A DNA stretch of 64,000 bases, taken from assembly GCA_918026815.1 (NCBI GenBank), contig CAKJVC010000099.1, positions 62,001 to 126,000 on the forward strand. Reading direction: 5' to 3'. Every line of letters starts with the position of its first letter. Position 1 is the first letter of the stretch. The translations under genes and the position numbers were made by a program. The notes below the pieces were generated by a model. It had not been told where the DNA came from and searched no databases. It saw nothing but the letters and a program-made list of their open reading frames with translations. This DNA comes from Chalara sp. BL73. Taxonomy: Eukaryota > Ascomycota > Leotiomycetes > Helotiales. Of this stretch, positions 8,813-18,837 are shown in pieces.

Positions 8813-10670
8813 ACGTAACCCACAAGCGAGTTTCCAACACAAGCGAATTTCCATTTTTTTCTTGGCATCGTGCGAACTACCTTTCAACAACATTTTTTAT
8901 ATATACTAAAATGGTTCGTACTTGGAATGAATCCGACCTTATTTTAGCAATAAATACGCTTCAAAAGAATCCACATTTAAAGCTAAGTCGCGTTGCTCGA
9001 ACTTACAATGTGCCTCGCAAAACATTGTATAACCGATATCACGGAATAACTTCACGACGCGATATCTCAGCTAATTCTCGAAAACTTACCGATCTTGAAG
9101 AAAATGTTATCGTACGACATATTCTTGACTTGGATTCACGGTCATTTCCTCCTCGACTTAGTAATGTTGAAGATATGGCTAATCAATTACTTCAACAACG
9201 AAACGCGGGACGCGTCGGCAAAAACTGGACTTCAAACTTCGTACGACGACAACCAGAGCCACGAACGCGTTTTAATCGAAGAATCGACTATCAGCGAGTT
9301 CAGTGCGAAGACCCTGACGTGTATAATGCATGGTTTCGCCTCGTACGAAACACAATTGCCAAATATGGGATTCAGGAAGAAGATATATACAACTTTGACG
9401 AAACGGGATTTGTAATGGGCCAGATTTCGTCCGAAATGGTTGTAACAAGCTCTGAACGACGTAACAAGCCTCGAACTGTACAACAAGGGAATCGGGAATG
9501 GATTACAGTAATTCAAGGGATCGGTTCGTACGGCTATGTGCTGCCGCCATATATAATTGTTGCGGGCAAAACCCACCTTTCGTCGTGGTATGAAAATAGT
9601 CAATTGCCGTCCGATTGGGTTATTGCTGTTACTGCAAATGGCTGGACAACAAATGAACGAGGCTTAGATTGGATTCGGCATTTCAATTTACATACAAAGA
9701 GTCGTACAAAGGGTGGTTATCGACTTTTGATTCTTGATGGCCACGAAAGCCACCACTCGACTGATTTCGAGCTTTATTGCAAAGAACACAACATTATTAC
9801 TCTTTGTATGCCTGCACATTCGTCTCACAAGCTTCAGCCTCTTGATGTTGGTTGTTTTCGTGCGTTAAAAAGATCGTATGGCGCTGAAATTGAAAAGCTG
9901 ATGCGTGCGCATATTACTTATATTTCTAAGGAAGACTTTTTCCTGCTTTCCATACCGCATTTCGTACAACAATGATTGAATCAAATATTCGAGGAGGGTT
10001 CCGCGGAACAGGCCTTGTGCCGTACGACCCAGAATATGTGATTTCACAGCTAGATATCAAACTGCCAACTCCAACTTCGCCTAGAACGTCGTCCGGTTTA
10101 CCTTTAATTTGGGAGCCTAAAACTCCAAGCAACGTAATTGAAACACAATCTCAGACTATATATGTCAAAGAAAGAATCATACGACATCAAAATAGCTCTC
10201 CGACTTTGCTTTTGTCAAGTATAGATCAGTTTGCAAAAGGTGCAACGCGCGCAATTCATGAACTAGCGTTGTTGCGCGAAGAGAACAGAGCACTTCGCAA
10301 AGCAATAATGAGCTTAGTCGGCGGCGTCGTACGAAAAAGCGCCGAATACAAGAAGGAGGATCACTTAGTTTGCAAGATGCGCAAGATCTTCAAGCTCAAA
10401 GTGATGTTAATGCTCAATTACAAGCCGATTTGGGCCAAGATAGTAGTCGTACAAAGCAAAACGCACCACAACAACGACGCTGTGGATTGTGCGGAGAGTT
10501 TGGCCACAACATGCGAACATGTCAAAAGAGTAGATTAGAGCTTGAAGATTCAGATATTGAAGAGTTATAATTAATTATTTGTATTGTTGTTTAAATATTT
10601 AAGTATTCGTACGATGCCAAGAAAAAAAATGGAAATTCGCTTGTGTTGGAAACTCGCTTGTGGACTACGT
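8813..10670 (+). mobile_element. pogo/Fot1-type DNA transposon, near complete
   Basis: TA duplicates at 8811-8812 and 10671-10672 bound inverted ends ACGTARYCCACAAGCGAGTT, extending about 55 bp to TTTTTCTTGGCATCG. Each end contains the tandem modules CACAAGCGAGTTTCCAA and CACAAGCGAATTTCCA. The element is 1,858 bp long and carries one transposase gene with two frameshifts. Its right side abuts hAT sequence, so it probably inserted into a hAT copy. Confidence 0.9.
8911..10570 (+). pseudogene. DDE_1 (pogo/CENP-B-like) transposase with two frameshifts
   Basis: The ATG at 8911 (MVRTWNESDLILAIN) is the likely start. The upstream in-frame ATG lies at the element edge. In order: a psq-type helix-turn-helix (VARTYNVPRKTLYNRY), a CENP-B-like HTH (about 9080-9250), then the catalytic domain with Asp in IYNFDETGFVMG (about 9390), Asp in LLILDGHESHH (about 9735) and Asp in HKLQPLDVGCF (about 9845). 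The frame slips within a T5 run at about 9940. It resumes in another frame (RTTMIESNIRGGFRGTG) and slips again at about 10318 near a basic RRRRTKKRR run. The last part ends with a CCHC-type knuckle CGLCGEFGHNMRTC. Both shifts are in simple sequence, so sequencing error is a live alternative to pseudogenisation. Confidence 0.85.
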
Positions 10671-10679
10671 TACTTAATA

Positions 10680-10903
10680 AATCCTGCGCCAGTTTAGCTT
10701 TATAAAGGAACAAATAAAATCGAAGCTTTATAATACTCTGACCGATATTTACATTAACTGTGACCTCTGGACATCACCAAATTGCTTACCGATACTGGGA
10801 CTTGTTAGCCATTATATCGCTCAGAATGGCGAACTTGAGAGTGCTACACTAGCACTTGTTGAGATGGAGGGGAGCACTCCGGGGAGAACCTTTGCTGGAT
10901 ATG
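10680..10903 (+). pseudogene. hAT transposase fragment
   Basis: In plus-strand translation it reads DIYINCDLWTSPNCLPILGL then VSHYIAQNGELESATLALVE, with the family motif WTSPN. It is homologous to 2646-2990 (-) but about 15% diverged. The homology starts about ten bases after the right TA of the pogo element and stops at about 10903, where OrsD sequence begins. It is therefore a truncated piece wedged between two other features. Confidence 0.75.
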
Positions 10904-10905
10904 TC

Positions 10906-11693
10906 ATAATCCGTTCCCTCTCCCGTTTGCGCATGGCGTGAACGTGACTATTCGTAGACGGATCGGCGGATGGGGTGCGAGCAGGCTCAGGCCGATGCAC
11001 TGTCCAATACAGTCAAACCTGGTTATATCGGAATGCTCGGTGCCAAACCAACCTTCCGATATATAGAGGTTTCCGATATAACGAATTCCGATATAACCAG
11101 GTTTGACTGTATTGACGAGAGGCGCCACGTACCCAGGTCTGCAGAAGGACATCATAGAAGAGGTCGTCACCCGCAGATCGAGTTGCTTGAGTGCGGCGTA
11201 TGTGTTGGCGAGCATGGCGCATCATCAGCTCAAGACTAGGAGTTCGATAATCGCAGCGGCGGCAGGCGTGTCCGTTGTGTACTTTTAAATGCGGATGCGG
11301 TTGAGACTCATCGGGGCGAAGAGGAAGCTCAGCTGGGTCGGGGAGCTCGAGAGGTCGAATGAGTTTCGTCAGGCCGTTTCGAAGCTCTGGTGCAATTTGG
11401 TGCTTTCCTGACAAGTGAGTTGTTACCTGACTTCCGGCGGGAGCAAGCGCATACCCGCACCTCTTACATATCAAAGCAGGTCCTTTAATGTCAAGCACTA
11501 AATCTACGAGGGTAAGGCGACGCTCTGCCTCTTCATCGAGTACTCTCATGGTCGACAAGAGTGGTGGGCGAATTGACGGCGCATTATTTGAGACCGGGGA
11601 GCATGAATTGTACAAAGGCCAGTATTTGAGGAAGCCATGTCGACGAAAATTGGAAGGAACTTGACAGGCTCCGGACAAGTGGGAATTTGCCAA
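10906..11693 (-). pseudogene. OrsD/DUF3505-type zinc-finger protein, split by a MITE
   Basis: Minus-strand translation gives ALICKRCGYALAPAGSQVTT and HACRRCDYRTPSLELMMRHA, the two C2H2-like fingers of the OrsD family (named after a gene in the orsellinic acid cluster; biochemical role unknown). GDDLFYDVLLQTWVRGASRQ follows. At the next Tyr codon a 100-bp MITE (11010-11109) interrupts the frame. Removing it and one TA gives a continuous frame that runs on with WTVHRPEPARTPSADP to a basic MRKRERERI near 10910, where hAT sequence cuts it off. An ATG at 11549 (MRVLDEEAERR) is the first in frame; the 5' end may include another exon. Confidence 0.7.
11010..11109. mobile_element. 100-bp MITE with perfect 28-bp terminal inverted repeats (counting the TA)
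   Basis: It begins CAGTCAAACCTGGTTATATC and ends with the exact complement, between TA duplicates 11008-11009 and 11110-11111. CAGT ends and TA targeting are typical of pogo/Tc1-mobilised MITEs. The two arms make up over half of the element, so the RNA would form a long hairpin. Identical arms indicate a young insertion. Confidence 0.9.
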
Positions 11694-11699
11694 TTCAGG

Positions 11700-12160
11700 C
11701 AGACTGTGCTAGTAGCACAGCCACCGCCAACGTGCTAATGTGGATTGCTAGGTTGTGGGACCTGAGCTAGCTGGACTGGACTGGTCGCTCAACATTTGTC
11801 TTGCTAATACTTGGATTTGGCCATACTTGCTGCCTCCTTTCGAATACGGAATCTCTAGCGTATTAAGCGCAGCTGAAAAAGTAAAGCTGCCCCTGTTGCT
11901 TGCGCATGCCATCTCGCATACGACTGAGTGAGCGACCGCTAAATTGCCGACACCGCATTGTGGCTGGTGGCTGTGCTTGTTGGCTGAACACAGGGAGCCT
12001 CGCCTTAAACTGATTATATGAGGACTGGGCGTCCACTGTTCCAGCACCCGTTCATGAGACCCTCCGCATGTTCGCCTCAAAGAACACTCTATATGCCGCT
12101 TTAAATGCAAATTGTTTATCTGCCACCAATGCTTTGTCTGTAGAAAATCTACTATGAAAC
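11700..12160. other. No supportable gene
   Basis: Open frames here (for example 11748-12212 on the minus strand) show no recognisable motif and overlap antisense to other frames. Composition is about 48% GC, like neighbouring host DNA. Nothing else was recognised. Confidence 0.4.
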
Positions 12161-13558
12161 ATGGTACAACTTTTTTTTTGGAAGGTGTTGTCTGCCCAGC
12201 CGTTGATTGCATCGGCCGCCCTAGTCGGAGCAGCGGCCATGAAAAATATCACAATTAGTGCTCCAGAGGGCACCTCGGATCATGGAGATCCAAGGCTGCT
12301 CTGCACTCCGACAAAATGGACCGATGTGATTGTCTTCTTTCTTGGCAATTATGTTGCTCACGCGGGGACCGTGATCGTTCTGCCAGGAGAGGGTATCAAA
12401 TCAGCAACCATAATAGCCGCGGTTTCCCTGCTATTTCCGATCGCTGGAGTCCAACGAGGCATCAAAGCAATTGCAAGTTGGGCCAAGTTTGCGAAGACTG
12501 ATCTTGAGGCCGCCGCACGAGCTGGAGCCTTGTGTATGGTTGTAAGAAAAGAAGATCCCTGCTGGATTCCACGACAGGACGATGCTGTGTCTGACGCGAT
12601 CCTGAAAATGTCCGTAGGATCGTATAAAGCACTACTCCCTGAATCAGGTACTCCACCCCATTACATGCGAAGATGAATCAGGTCTGACATTCGATAGACT
12701 CGGACTATAAGGGTGTCATTGTCTCAGTGCTGAAAGCCCCGTGGTACAAATTCAAATACAGGCCCTACGATAGAAAGATCCACGGGACATGTAAGCTGCC
12801 TGATGGGTACACACTTGCCACAGTTCCTGGCGATGCGGTCTTTGTGCCACGGGCCGAAGTGGATGAAATCAGCCTTTCTAGTAACTACAGCGCTATCAAA
12901 GCTATGCTAGCCATCGCCCAGTCCATATTTGCGGGAACGACGTTATATAACGCCCGAGGTGATCAGATAAATAAGTATGGCTAGCTGGCCGTCAGAGCAG
13001 ACATCGAGCTCGGAAATACTACTCCAAGAACGCTCTAGAGATGTCAAAGAAATTTTCGATTTGCCCATCCGGACAGGGCTTTCCGGAGAGAATGATGGAA
13101 CAGACGTAATCTATCTGCCTACTTGTCCTTTGATCAAGCGCACAGGTAAAGCGGATGCCGATTCGCCTGTTAACCATTGGGGTATCGTTGCAAACAATGA
13201 GGAGCAGCCTCGGCTCATCTATTTCGGAACAAACCGTGGCGCATCTCTCTGGGCCTGGGGTAGCAGGTCTTATGCTATGCTCACGAGTTTACTATCGCTG
13301 GCAATTATCGGAGGTCTTTCTCACTTCAGTAATGGTTCAAGTACCATGGCGCAAAGAGGGTGGACTATGGCATGGTGGGTCGTTGGTGTTGGGATTGGAC
13401 TGATCCTGACTCTGATACCTTCGTGGGATTGGCAAAGTGGCCGGCAATTAATTATTTGGATATCACTAATCTTGTCTCTTGGTTCGTCTGCAATTGGTGG
13501 ATTTGCTGTGGTTGGTGAGATGTTGCTATCCTATGGCCGGTGTATCAGGATAACGTGA
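12161..13558 (+). pseudogene. Fungal multi-pass membrane protein of unknown function, probably broken
   Basis: Exon 1 (about 12161-12647) holds CTPTKWTDVIVFFLGNYVAH, then two hydrophobic segments and LFPIAGVQRGIKAI. These are features I recognise from a large family of uncharacterised ascomycete membrane proteins. A 50-nt intron (12648-12697, GTACTC...GATAG) joins it in frame to exon 2 (12698-12984: DSDYKGVIVSVLKAPWYKFK, then LAIAQSIFAGTTLYNARGDQ). Exon 2 stops at a TAG just where the family normally continues into further membrane spans. A third open block (12977-13558) carries the family's C-terminal spans (AQRGWTMAWWVVGVGIGLIL). No splice solution joined blocks 2 and 3 in frame, hence the pseudogene call. 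A misread intron remains possible. Confidence 0.5.
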
Positions 13559-13599
13559 CGTATGGAGATCTCGTACATAGTATCTTTACACCAAATTTT

Positions 13600-13757
13600 G
13601 TACGGCAAATATCTCAAAAACCATCGTTTTGTTGACAAATATCTCATATACCACCATTTGTCTCTTGGCGCAAAACAGTGGTATTTCAGATACTTAATGA
13701 CAAAACGATGGTATATGAGAAACACTAATATATCTCATATACCATCGTTTTGTTAGT
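13600..13757. repeat. Inverted and direct copies of a TATACCATCGTTTTGT motif
   Basis: Four related copies occur. Those near 13610 and 13640 are direct, and the pair near 13697-13720 and 13731-13753 form a perfect inverted repeat of about 20 bp (CAAAACGATGGTATATGAGA and complement) with a 12-bp loop. The flanking words AAATATCT/AGTATCTT recur. It may be a foldback or MITE remnant; no gene lies in it. Confidence 0.7.
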
Positions 13758-14053
13758 AAGTATCTTGAAGACCTGTACGTTGCGCTAAGAGACTTAGGCA
13801 CCTGACGCACAACAAATATTCGTATTTTGTCGATTATCTTTTTTTATAACCTCATTATAGCTATAATGCTTTACGTCAGTGTTACTTTCTTTAATATTAC
13901 GTTAGCAAAAGAAGCAATAAAAGATTTCATTAGTACGCAAAAGCACCTGGAATAAAAAGCAAACGCGCTGTAGCAATTGGTTTGATTGAAGTCATAATCG
14001 TCGTTGCTGTACGAACAAGCTTGTTGCTAGCCGACGTCGACAACGAGCTTGGG

Positions 14054-14354
14054 TGTAACAGCCAGAGCTGGTTAGAGACGGCTATCATGACAGCCTAGCA
14101 GCCAGCCAAAGGATTTCCAGCTGTAGTGCTTTCAGGGCCGCAAGCGGCACGCTCCGCCCATGGCCAGCCACAAGCATACAGCTACAGCAGCCACAGGCTG
14201 ACAGCTACAGCACAGCTGAAAGGATATAAGGAACAGCTAGAGCTCTCTGAAGAAAGGCAAGCTTGAGTCTTTCTGTTAGCCTGACAAGCATACTTTTGAT
14301 ATCAATACATCACTATTTCTATTACATTGCAGTCACGTGCCCTTACCTGTTATA
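14054..14354 (+). repeat. Possible solo LTR
   Basis: It begins TGTAACAGCC and ends CTGTTATA, which would be the perfect complement CTGTTACA but for one C-to-T change. It contains a TATA-like GGATATAAGG near 14222 and a C/A-rich first half. Flanks TTGGG and TTGCC match only in part, so no target duplication is proven. Confidence 0.35.
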
Positions 14355-14398
14355 TTGCCAATCCCTCCTGCTGCCCTCCATTTGTTACATTGGGAATA

Positions 14399-14867
14399 CC
14401 GTATAATCTGGTGTACAAGACCAGGTCCTAGTACAAGACCATACTACCTTATAAGACCACCTCCTGATCTATCCTACGTGGTGGCGACTTTCATATAAGA
14501 CCATGGTCTACTAGTTTAATTACATTACCTCAGCAGCACTTTAGGTATAGAAATAATGGGGATATATTAATGAGGATATATTATTTTGAGATCAAATAAA
14601 ATAATGGCTATTAAACTACTTATGGCTATCAAATAGAAGTATATCTTATAACTGAAACACTATAATCTTAATCCATATTTTCATTTTCTTCGTCCTCATC
14701 ACTATCCGTATCCTCATTAAATTCGGACTGAGAATCAAAAAAAAGGGGTAAATGTGTGCCACACTTAGTTTTACTAGACCAGGCTTACGTACAAGACCAG
14801 GTCCAATCATATCCTCACAACGTGGAACGGGCTATAAGATCATGGTCCTATACACCAGATTATACGG
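14399..14867 (-). mobile_element. Non-autonomous pogo-type element retaining a transposase tail
   Basis: TA duplicates at 14397-14398 and 14868-14869 flank ends CCGTATAATCTGGTGTAYAR. The subterminal zone repeats the word TAYAAGACCA several times on the left and in inverted form on the right, probably transposase-binding sites. On the minus strand at about 14670-14740 an acidic tail (FDSQSEFNEDTDSDEDEENE) followed by a stop matches the usual acidic C-terminus of DDE_1 transposases. This suggests the element is an internal deletion of an autonomous copy. Confidence 0.75.
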
Positions 14868-15040
14868 TAATTAGTAGAACCCGCAAAACACCCTCACTTC
14901 TCCTGCCGATTTTAACGCCTTGCAAAAATAGTAAAAATATAATAAGTTAGAGTTAAGAAGAGAAGAAGCCCTTTACTATTACATCAATTTTCGGAAGACT
15001 TAAACTTTGCTGTGTTGTACAGAGCTAAATTCGCTTGCAA

Positions 15041-15816
15041 GGAGGGCGATGGCTGAACACCTGTATGCGGTGCCCTCTACGAACCTGGAATCGGTATTAC
15101 TCTCCTGAGGCAGTTTAATAACGATTCCAGAGCCGAGATTCAGCCCAAACAGTGATATGGGAGGATTTCTGGGGCCAAAGTGAAGGGAGGAGCAGAGTTT
15201 TCACCCCAAGGCCAGAGGTTTTTCTGTGAGAGGTATCACTTCGATTCAACAACAAACCCTCTACAATACTGAAAAACGAGTTGAAACACGACTTGAGCTA
15301 CTTTTGAACCAGCTCTCAATTATTTGCACCTGTTTACTATACGAGTTTCGGAACACACAACGTGGAAAGGCCGAGGAAGTAAACCGGAAAAACGGTCGAA
15401 AGTTACACGTACGACAAAATTACAACACAAGCATTTGGGCGGCTCGTACCTTCGATAGATACATACCCATGGCCGGAGGAAGGATCGCGGAGAAAAGTCG
15501 ACAAAGCGAAGGCTGTAATGGAGAAAGATGTGTAGGGAACGAAAGGATCGACGGACGTGAAGGAAGGACTCTTTTTTATTGGGACTCGATCCCCAACACT
15601 CACTGGAATATATGAGAGGTTTTTTGGAAGAAGTATGTTAAGGCTACTAGTCTATTAATATTGGCTAGTACAGTCCTTGTAGGGTACTTGTGCTCCTGCT
15701 TCGTCCTTTTTTTACTCTCGAGAATTTGTATATATTGTCAACTCCCCAACCGAATTGCTAGGCCCGAGTGCCCCGGCCGTGCTACATAGTCCTCGACTGA
15801 TACAGCACGTTAAAAG

Positions 15817-15856
<40 letters not shown>
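15041..15856 (+). mobile_element. Non-LTR element with TAA tail and 13-bp target duplication
   Basis: The direct repeat AATTCGCTTGCAA occurs at 15028-15040 and 15857-15869. Between them is an 816-bp segment ending in a TAA/AAT microsatellite preceded by TAGTCCTCGACTGATACAGC and ACGTTAAAAGGAAT. The same 3' end, with a shorter AAT tail, recurs at 43480-43682. A 129-codon open frame (15226-15615) inside has no recognised domain. Lack of reverse transcriptase suggests a SINE-like or internally deleted LINE moved in trans. Confidence 0.8.
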
Positions 15857-15859
<3 letters not shown>

Positions 15860-15969
15860 TCGCTTGCAAACATTTAAATTATAAATGTTTCCACCCCGCT
15901 TCGGCACAATTACCTCGCTTTTTCTGTGCGCCCCCGTGCGCCACCTAGGACCCCTGAAAGATTACCGAA

Positions 15970-17267
15970 AGACTGTGGAGCAACCTTATTGATTACCTTA
16001 CGAACGGTACGTCCTCAATCCTCAGCAACCCCTAAATCAACATGCAAAGATGCAGTCTTTCGAGCCATTTACACCTTATGAACTGTTAGTCACTATACTA
16101 ATGTGCGATGGCCATATAGAGGCAGCTCAGCAGTCGAAGGCCCGCAAGAAGACCGACTTTCTGATTGCATTTTCTTCAGTCATCGCGGAGGCTGCGGCGA
16201 CAGCATACGGAGGCGCAACGAACGAGGTTCAGCAGAAGCTCAGAAGCGTCATTGGAGTGTGGAGAGAGCGTCATATATTCGAGATAGCTATTCAAGAGGC
16301 CATCGAAGCCCGCATCGATGATATGCGGTCATCGACATACTTGATTACAATTCTGACGAAAGAACAGAGCTGGACAATAACAGATCCACTGGTGGAAAGG
16401 GAGGGATACTGAGAAGCTCCCTCTTCTCGAAGGCCAGCGGCTCCATCCCCCCAGAACTTTCACCCCTGGTTGCCCCTCAGCGGGCCATCTCGAAGTACGT
16501 TCTCTCCACCAAGACTTTTAGTGAATGCCGCCAATCAAGACTATGACAAGCTCACCAATCCCATCGTCGCTCCGCCATCAGCTCCTGTCCACGCCGCCTG
16601 CTTGAACGGCCTTCTGAAGACACTCGCAAACGCCGAAGGTGCTGTTGCAGAAAGTATTAGAGCTCGAAAGCTTCTTATCGAAGGTCTCGATAAACTCCTC
16701 AGTACCAACCATGCTGCTCTCACCGATGAAGAAGCCAAGTTCGCTGAGCTCACCAGCCGCCGTACCGCCATTGATGCTAAGAAATGTGACGTTGAAGACA
16801 GCATCATGCGCAGCTTCGCACCAGCAAACGATCAATCTTATACCCCAGATAGTTGGTCTGCAGGTTCTCATTCGCCCACCATAAAAGGTGAGCCTGACCG
16901 TCCTGAAATAGAAGCCCTTACCCCTCCAACACAAAGCCCACGCGAGCCATATTTTGAGCTAGAAGCTCCGGCTCCGGCCGACTATGACAACAAAATTGCC
17001 TCTGCAGCTGGCGTTGATGCGATCCTTGAGCAACTCCGGAGCAACGAGGGCGCTCCCTCCTTCGTCTCACCACCACCGCAAGCCAACGCAGCTGCTGACC
17101 TTGTGGCGAGTCTCTCCGGTCCGTATGGCAGTGGTGTTACAAACGGCACAGGCAGTGTGAAGAAGAGGAAGCTGAACGATGTTACTGATGACTTTCCCGA
17201 CTTCGAAGGCGACGCGACGGATGATATCGATGCCGATGTTGCAACTGATACCGCGTACTTACTCTAG
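15970..17267 (+). pseudogene. CID-domain (UPF0400/Rtt103-like) gene, copy 1, frameshifted
   Basis: The family binds the phosphorylated RNA polymerase II C-terminal domain through an N-terminal CID. Here only the second half of the CID is left: SNLIDYLTN, an apparent intron from GTACGT (16007), then AAQQSKARKKTDFLIAFSSV and QKLRSVIGVWRERHIFEIAI. After a probable intron the frame continues RSSLFSKASGSIPPELSPLV to about 16515. There one extra T in AAGACTTTTAGTG shifts the frame. The next block (NAANQDYDKLTNP..., GLLKTLANAEGAVAESI coiled region, Pro-rich linker) runs to 17267 with a basic signal KKRKLNDV near the end. An inverted homologue lies at 23471-24830; both look dead. Confidence 0.75.
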
Positions 17268-17579
17268 GTAATGAGGGACTTAACAATAAAACAGAATATT
17301 CCCATGTCGATGAGTACATTGACGGACTTAGTGGCTCACAAGAGCGGCATGTAAGATTAGATTGACAACGACTTGGGGAGAGCCTCATAGATGGAAGATG
17401 ACGCAGTTACGAATGGGAATCTCTAGAGAGACGAATGTGCTGAACGAACGAGGACAGGAGGAATCAGGAGGATCTACCAGATACCAGCTGGATCTCCTTC
17501 AGCTGATGGCAGATTTCAACGGTTTGTAACAGAATGCGAGAAGTTTGACATGACATTTCGTTCTTCTAGTTGTGTTTCG

Positions 17580-17613
17580 TCTCAAAAAAAAAAAAAAAAA
17601 AAGAGGGGGGGGG
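17580..17613. repeat. A18-20 and G8-9 homopolymer block
   Basis: A long A run followed by AGAGGGGGGGGGAGG. It could be the tail of a retroposed insert or simple slippage. No target duplication was found. Confidence 0.6.
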
Positions 17614-17938
17614 AGGTGGTCCAGATCGTGATATTGCCACTCCTGGCACATCAGCTGCTATGGAGTCTATTGAGGCTCATTCAGGATCACCCGCACTCTC
17701 AGCCGTAGCCTTCTCCTGTTCCTCGAATTCCTTCAGCGACGCCTGTCCTTCCTTAGTCGTAGCATCGAAAATTTACTCTTCGAGGCTGAGCATGCCACTC
17801 TGTATCATGCATCAGTAAGCCATGAAACGGAAGCTGCTTACGATCTCAATATACTAATCTTAGTAGGAGCGAGGGTGCGGAAGCTAGGGAGGGGAGGGGA
17901 ATAGAGTGTGTGAAGAAAATGATGATGAGGGGGACATC

Positions 17939-18043
17939 GAAGGAGAGGATGACGAAGGAGAGGATGACGAAGGAGAGGATGACGAAGGAGAGGATGACGA
18001 AGGAGAGGATGACGAAGGAGAGGATGACGAAGGAGAGGATGAC
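17939..18043. repeat. 15-bp minisatellite, seven copies
   Basis: Seven perfect tandem copies of GAAGGAGAGGATGAC. The unit is a multiple of three. On the plus strand it encodes repeated EGEDD; on the minus strand it would give hydrophobic VILSF or HPLLR units. No surrounding gene with support was found, so coding status is undecided. Nothing recognisable is seen from 18044 to 18837 apart from pyrimidine-rich tracts. Confidence 0.85.
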
Positions 18044-18837
18044 AGGGCCGGTGGGACTGGAAAGCCATCTTCGCATATCGCAAAAAGGCAGAGCTCCTCA
18101 AGGAGATATTCTTATGTCCTAGGTCTCGAACAACATACCGGCCTCGCTACCGAGCGTGGGATTTACATCTAGAATGTGTTTATGGTCTACCTCACCCGAC
18201 ACCACAAGACCAAGCGCTCTAACAACCGCGGGTTCTTTTAGCGTGGAGCACAAAGAGGGAGGTTGTGGAGCTTTTCAATTGCGTCTATCTGAAACGGAGC
18301 AAGCGATGGTTATATAGACCAACGACTCTTTGATCTGCTTCAAATCTGCCTTCTAATCTGCCTTCCGATCTGCCATTCGTTTAATCTCGTTGCGTGTCAA
18401 CATTATGGGTCTCGGTGTCACGTGATAAGGGATATCACCTGTACCTGTCAACATCCTCCACCTTCTAACTTTACCTCCTCATGGGCCCCCTCCCCCTTTT
18501 CTTCTTCTTCTCTTGGTACAGTCTTCGATTGCAGTCTCTCTGTCGCTTTTGCAAATTGAATAACAGCCCTGAGCTGCTATATTTGGCTTCCACTCGCCTT
18601 TATTGCATCAATCTGTTTCCCTGTTCGTTTCTCAGTTCGACCGCGCCATCACCTAATGCAAACGACAAATCGTCTCTCCGCTCCCTAGTGCTTCCCGCAA
18701 TTCTCGCCTTGTCTCCGCCCATTGTGGACACTGATGACATGCCGGTGCGAATTCCCTTGAAATGCCGCTCTCCTTCTCTGATACTTATCGCAGAGTAATG
18801 TTCATGCACTCCACGTGAAGCCCTGCTGTTGCCTGCA

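Noticed and set aside
11748..12212. 154-codon minus-strand frame as a gene
   Set aside because: No motif, no ATG-supported start, and overlap with the opposite-strand membrane-protein frame.
17906..18172. Protein with EGEDD repeats as a real gene
   Set aside because: The frame starts at a non-ATG codon, is only the minisatellite plus short flanks, and is equally open on the other strand.
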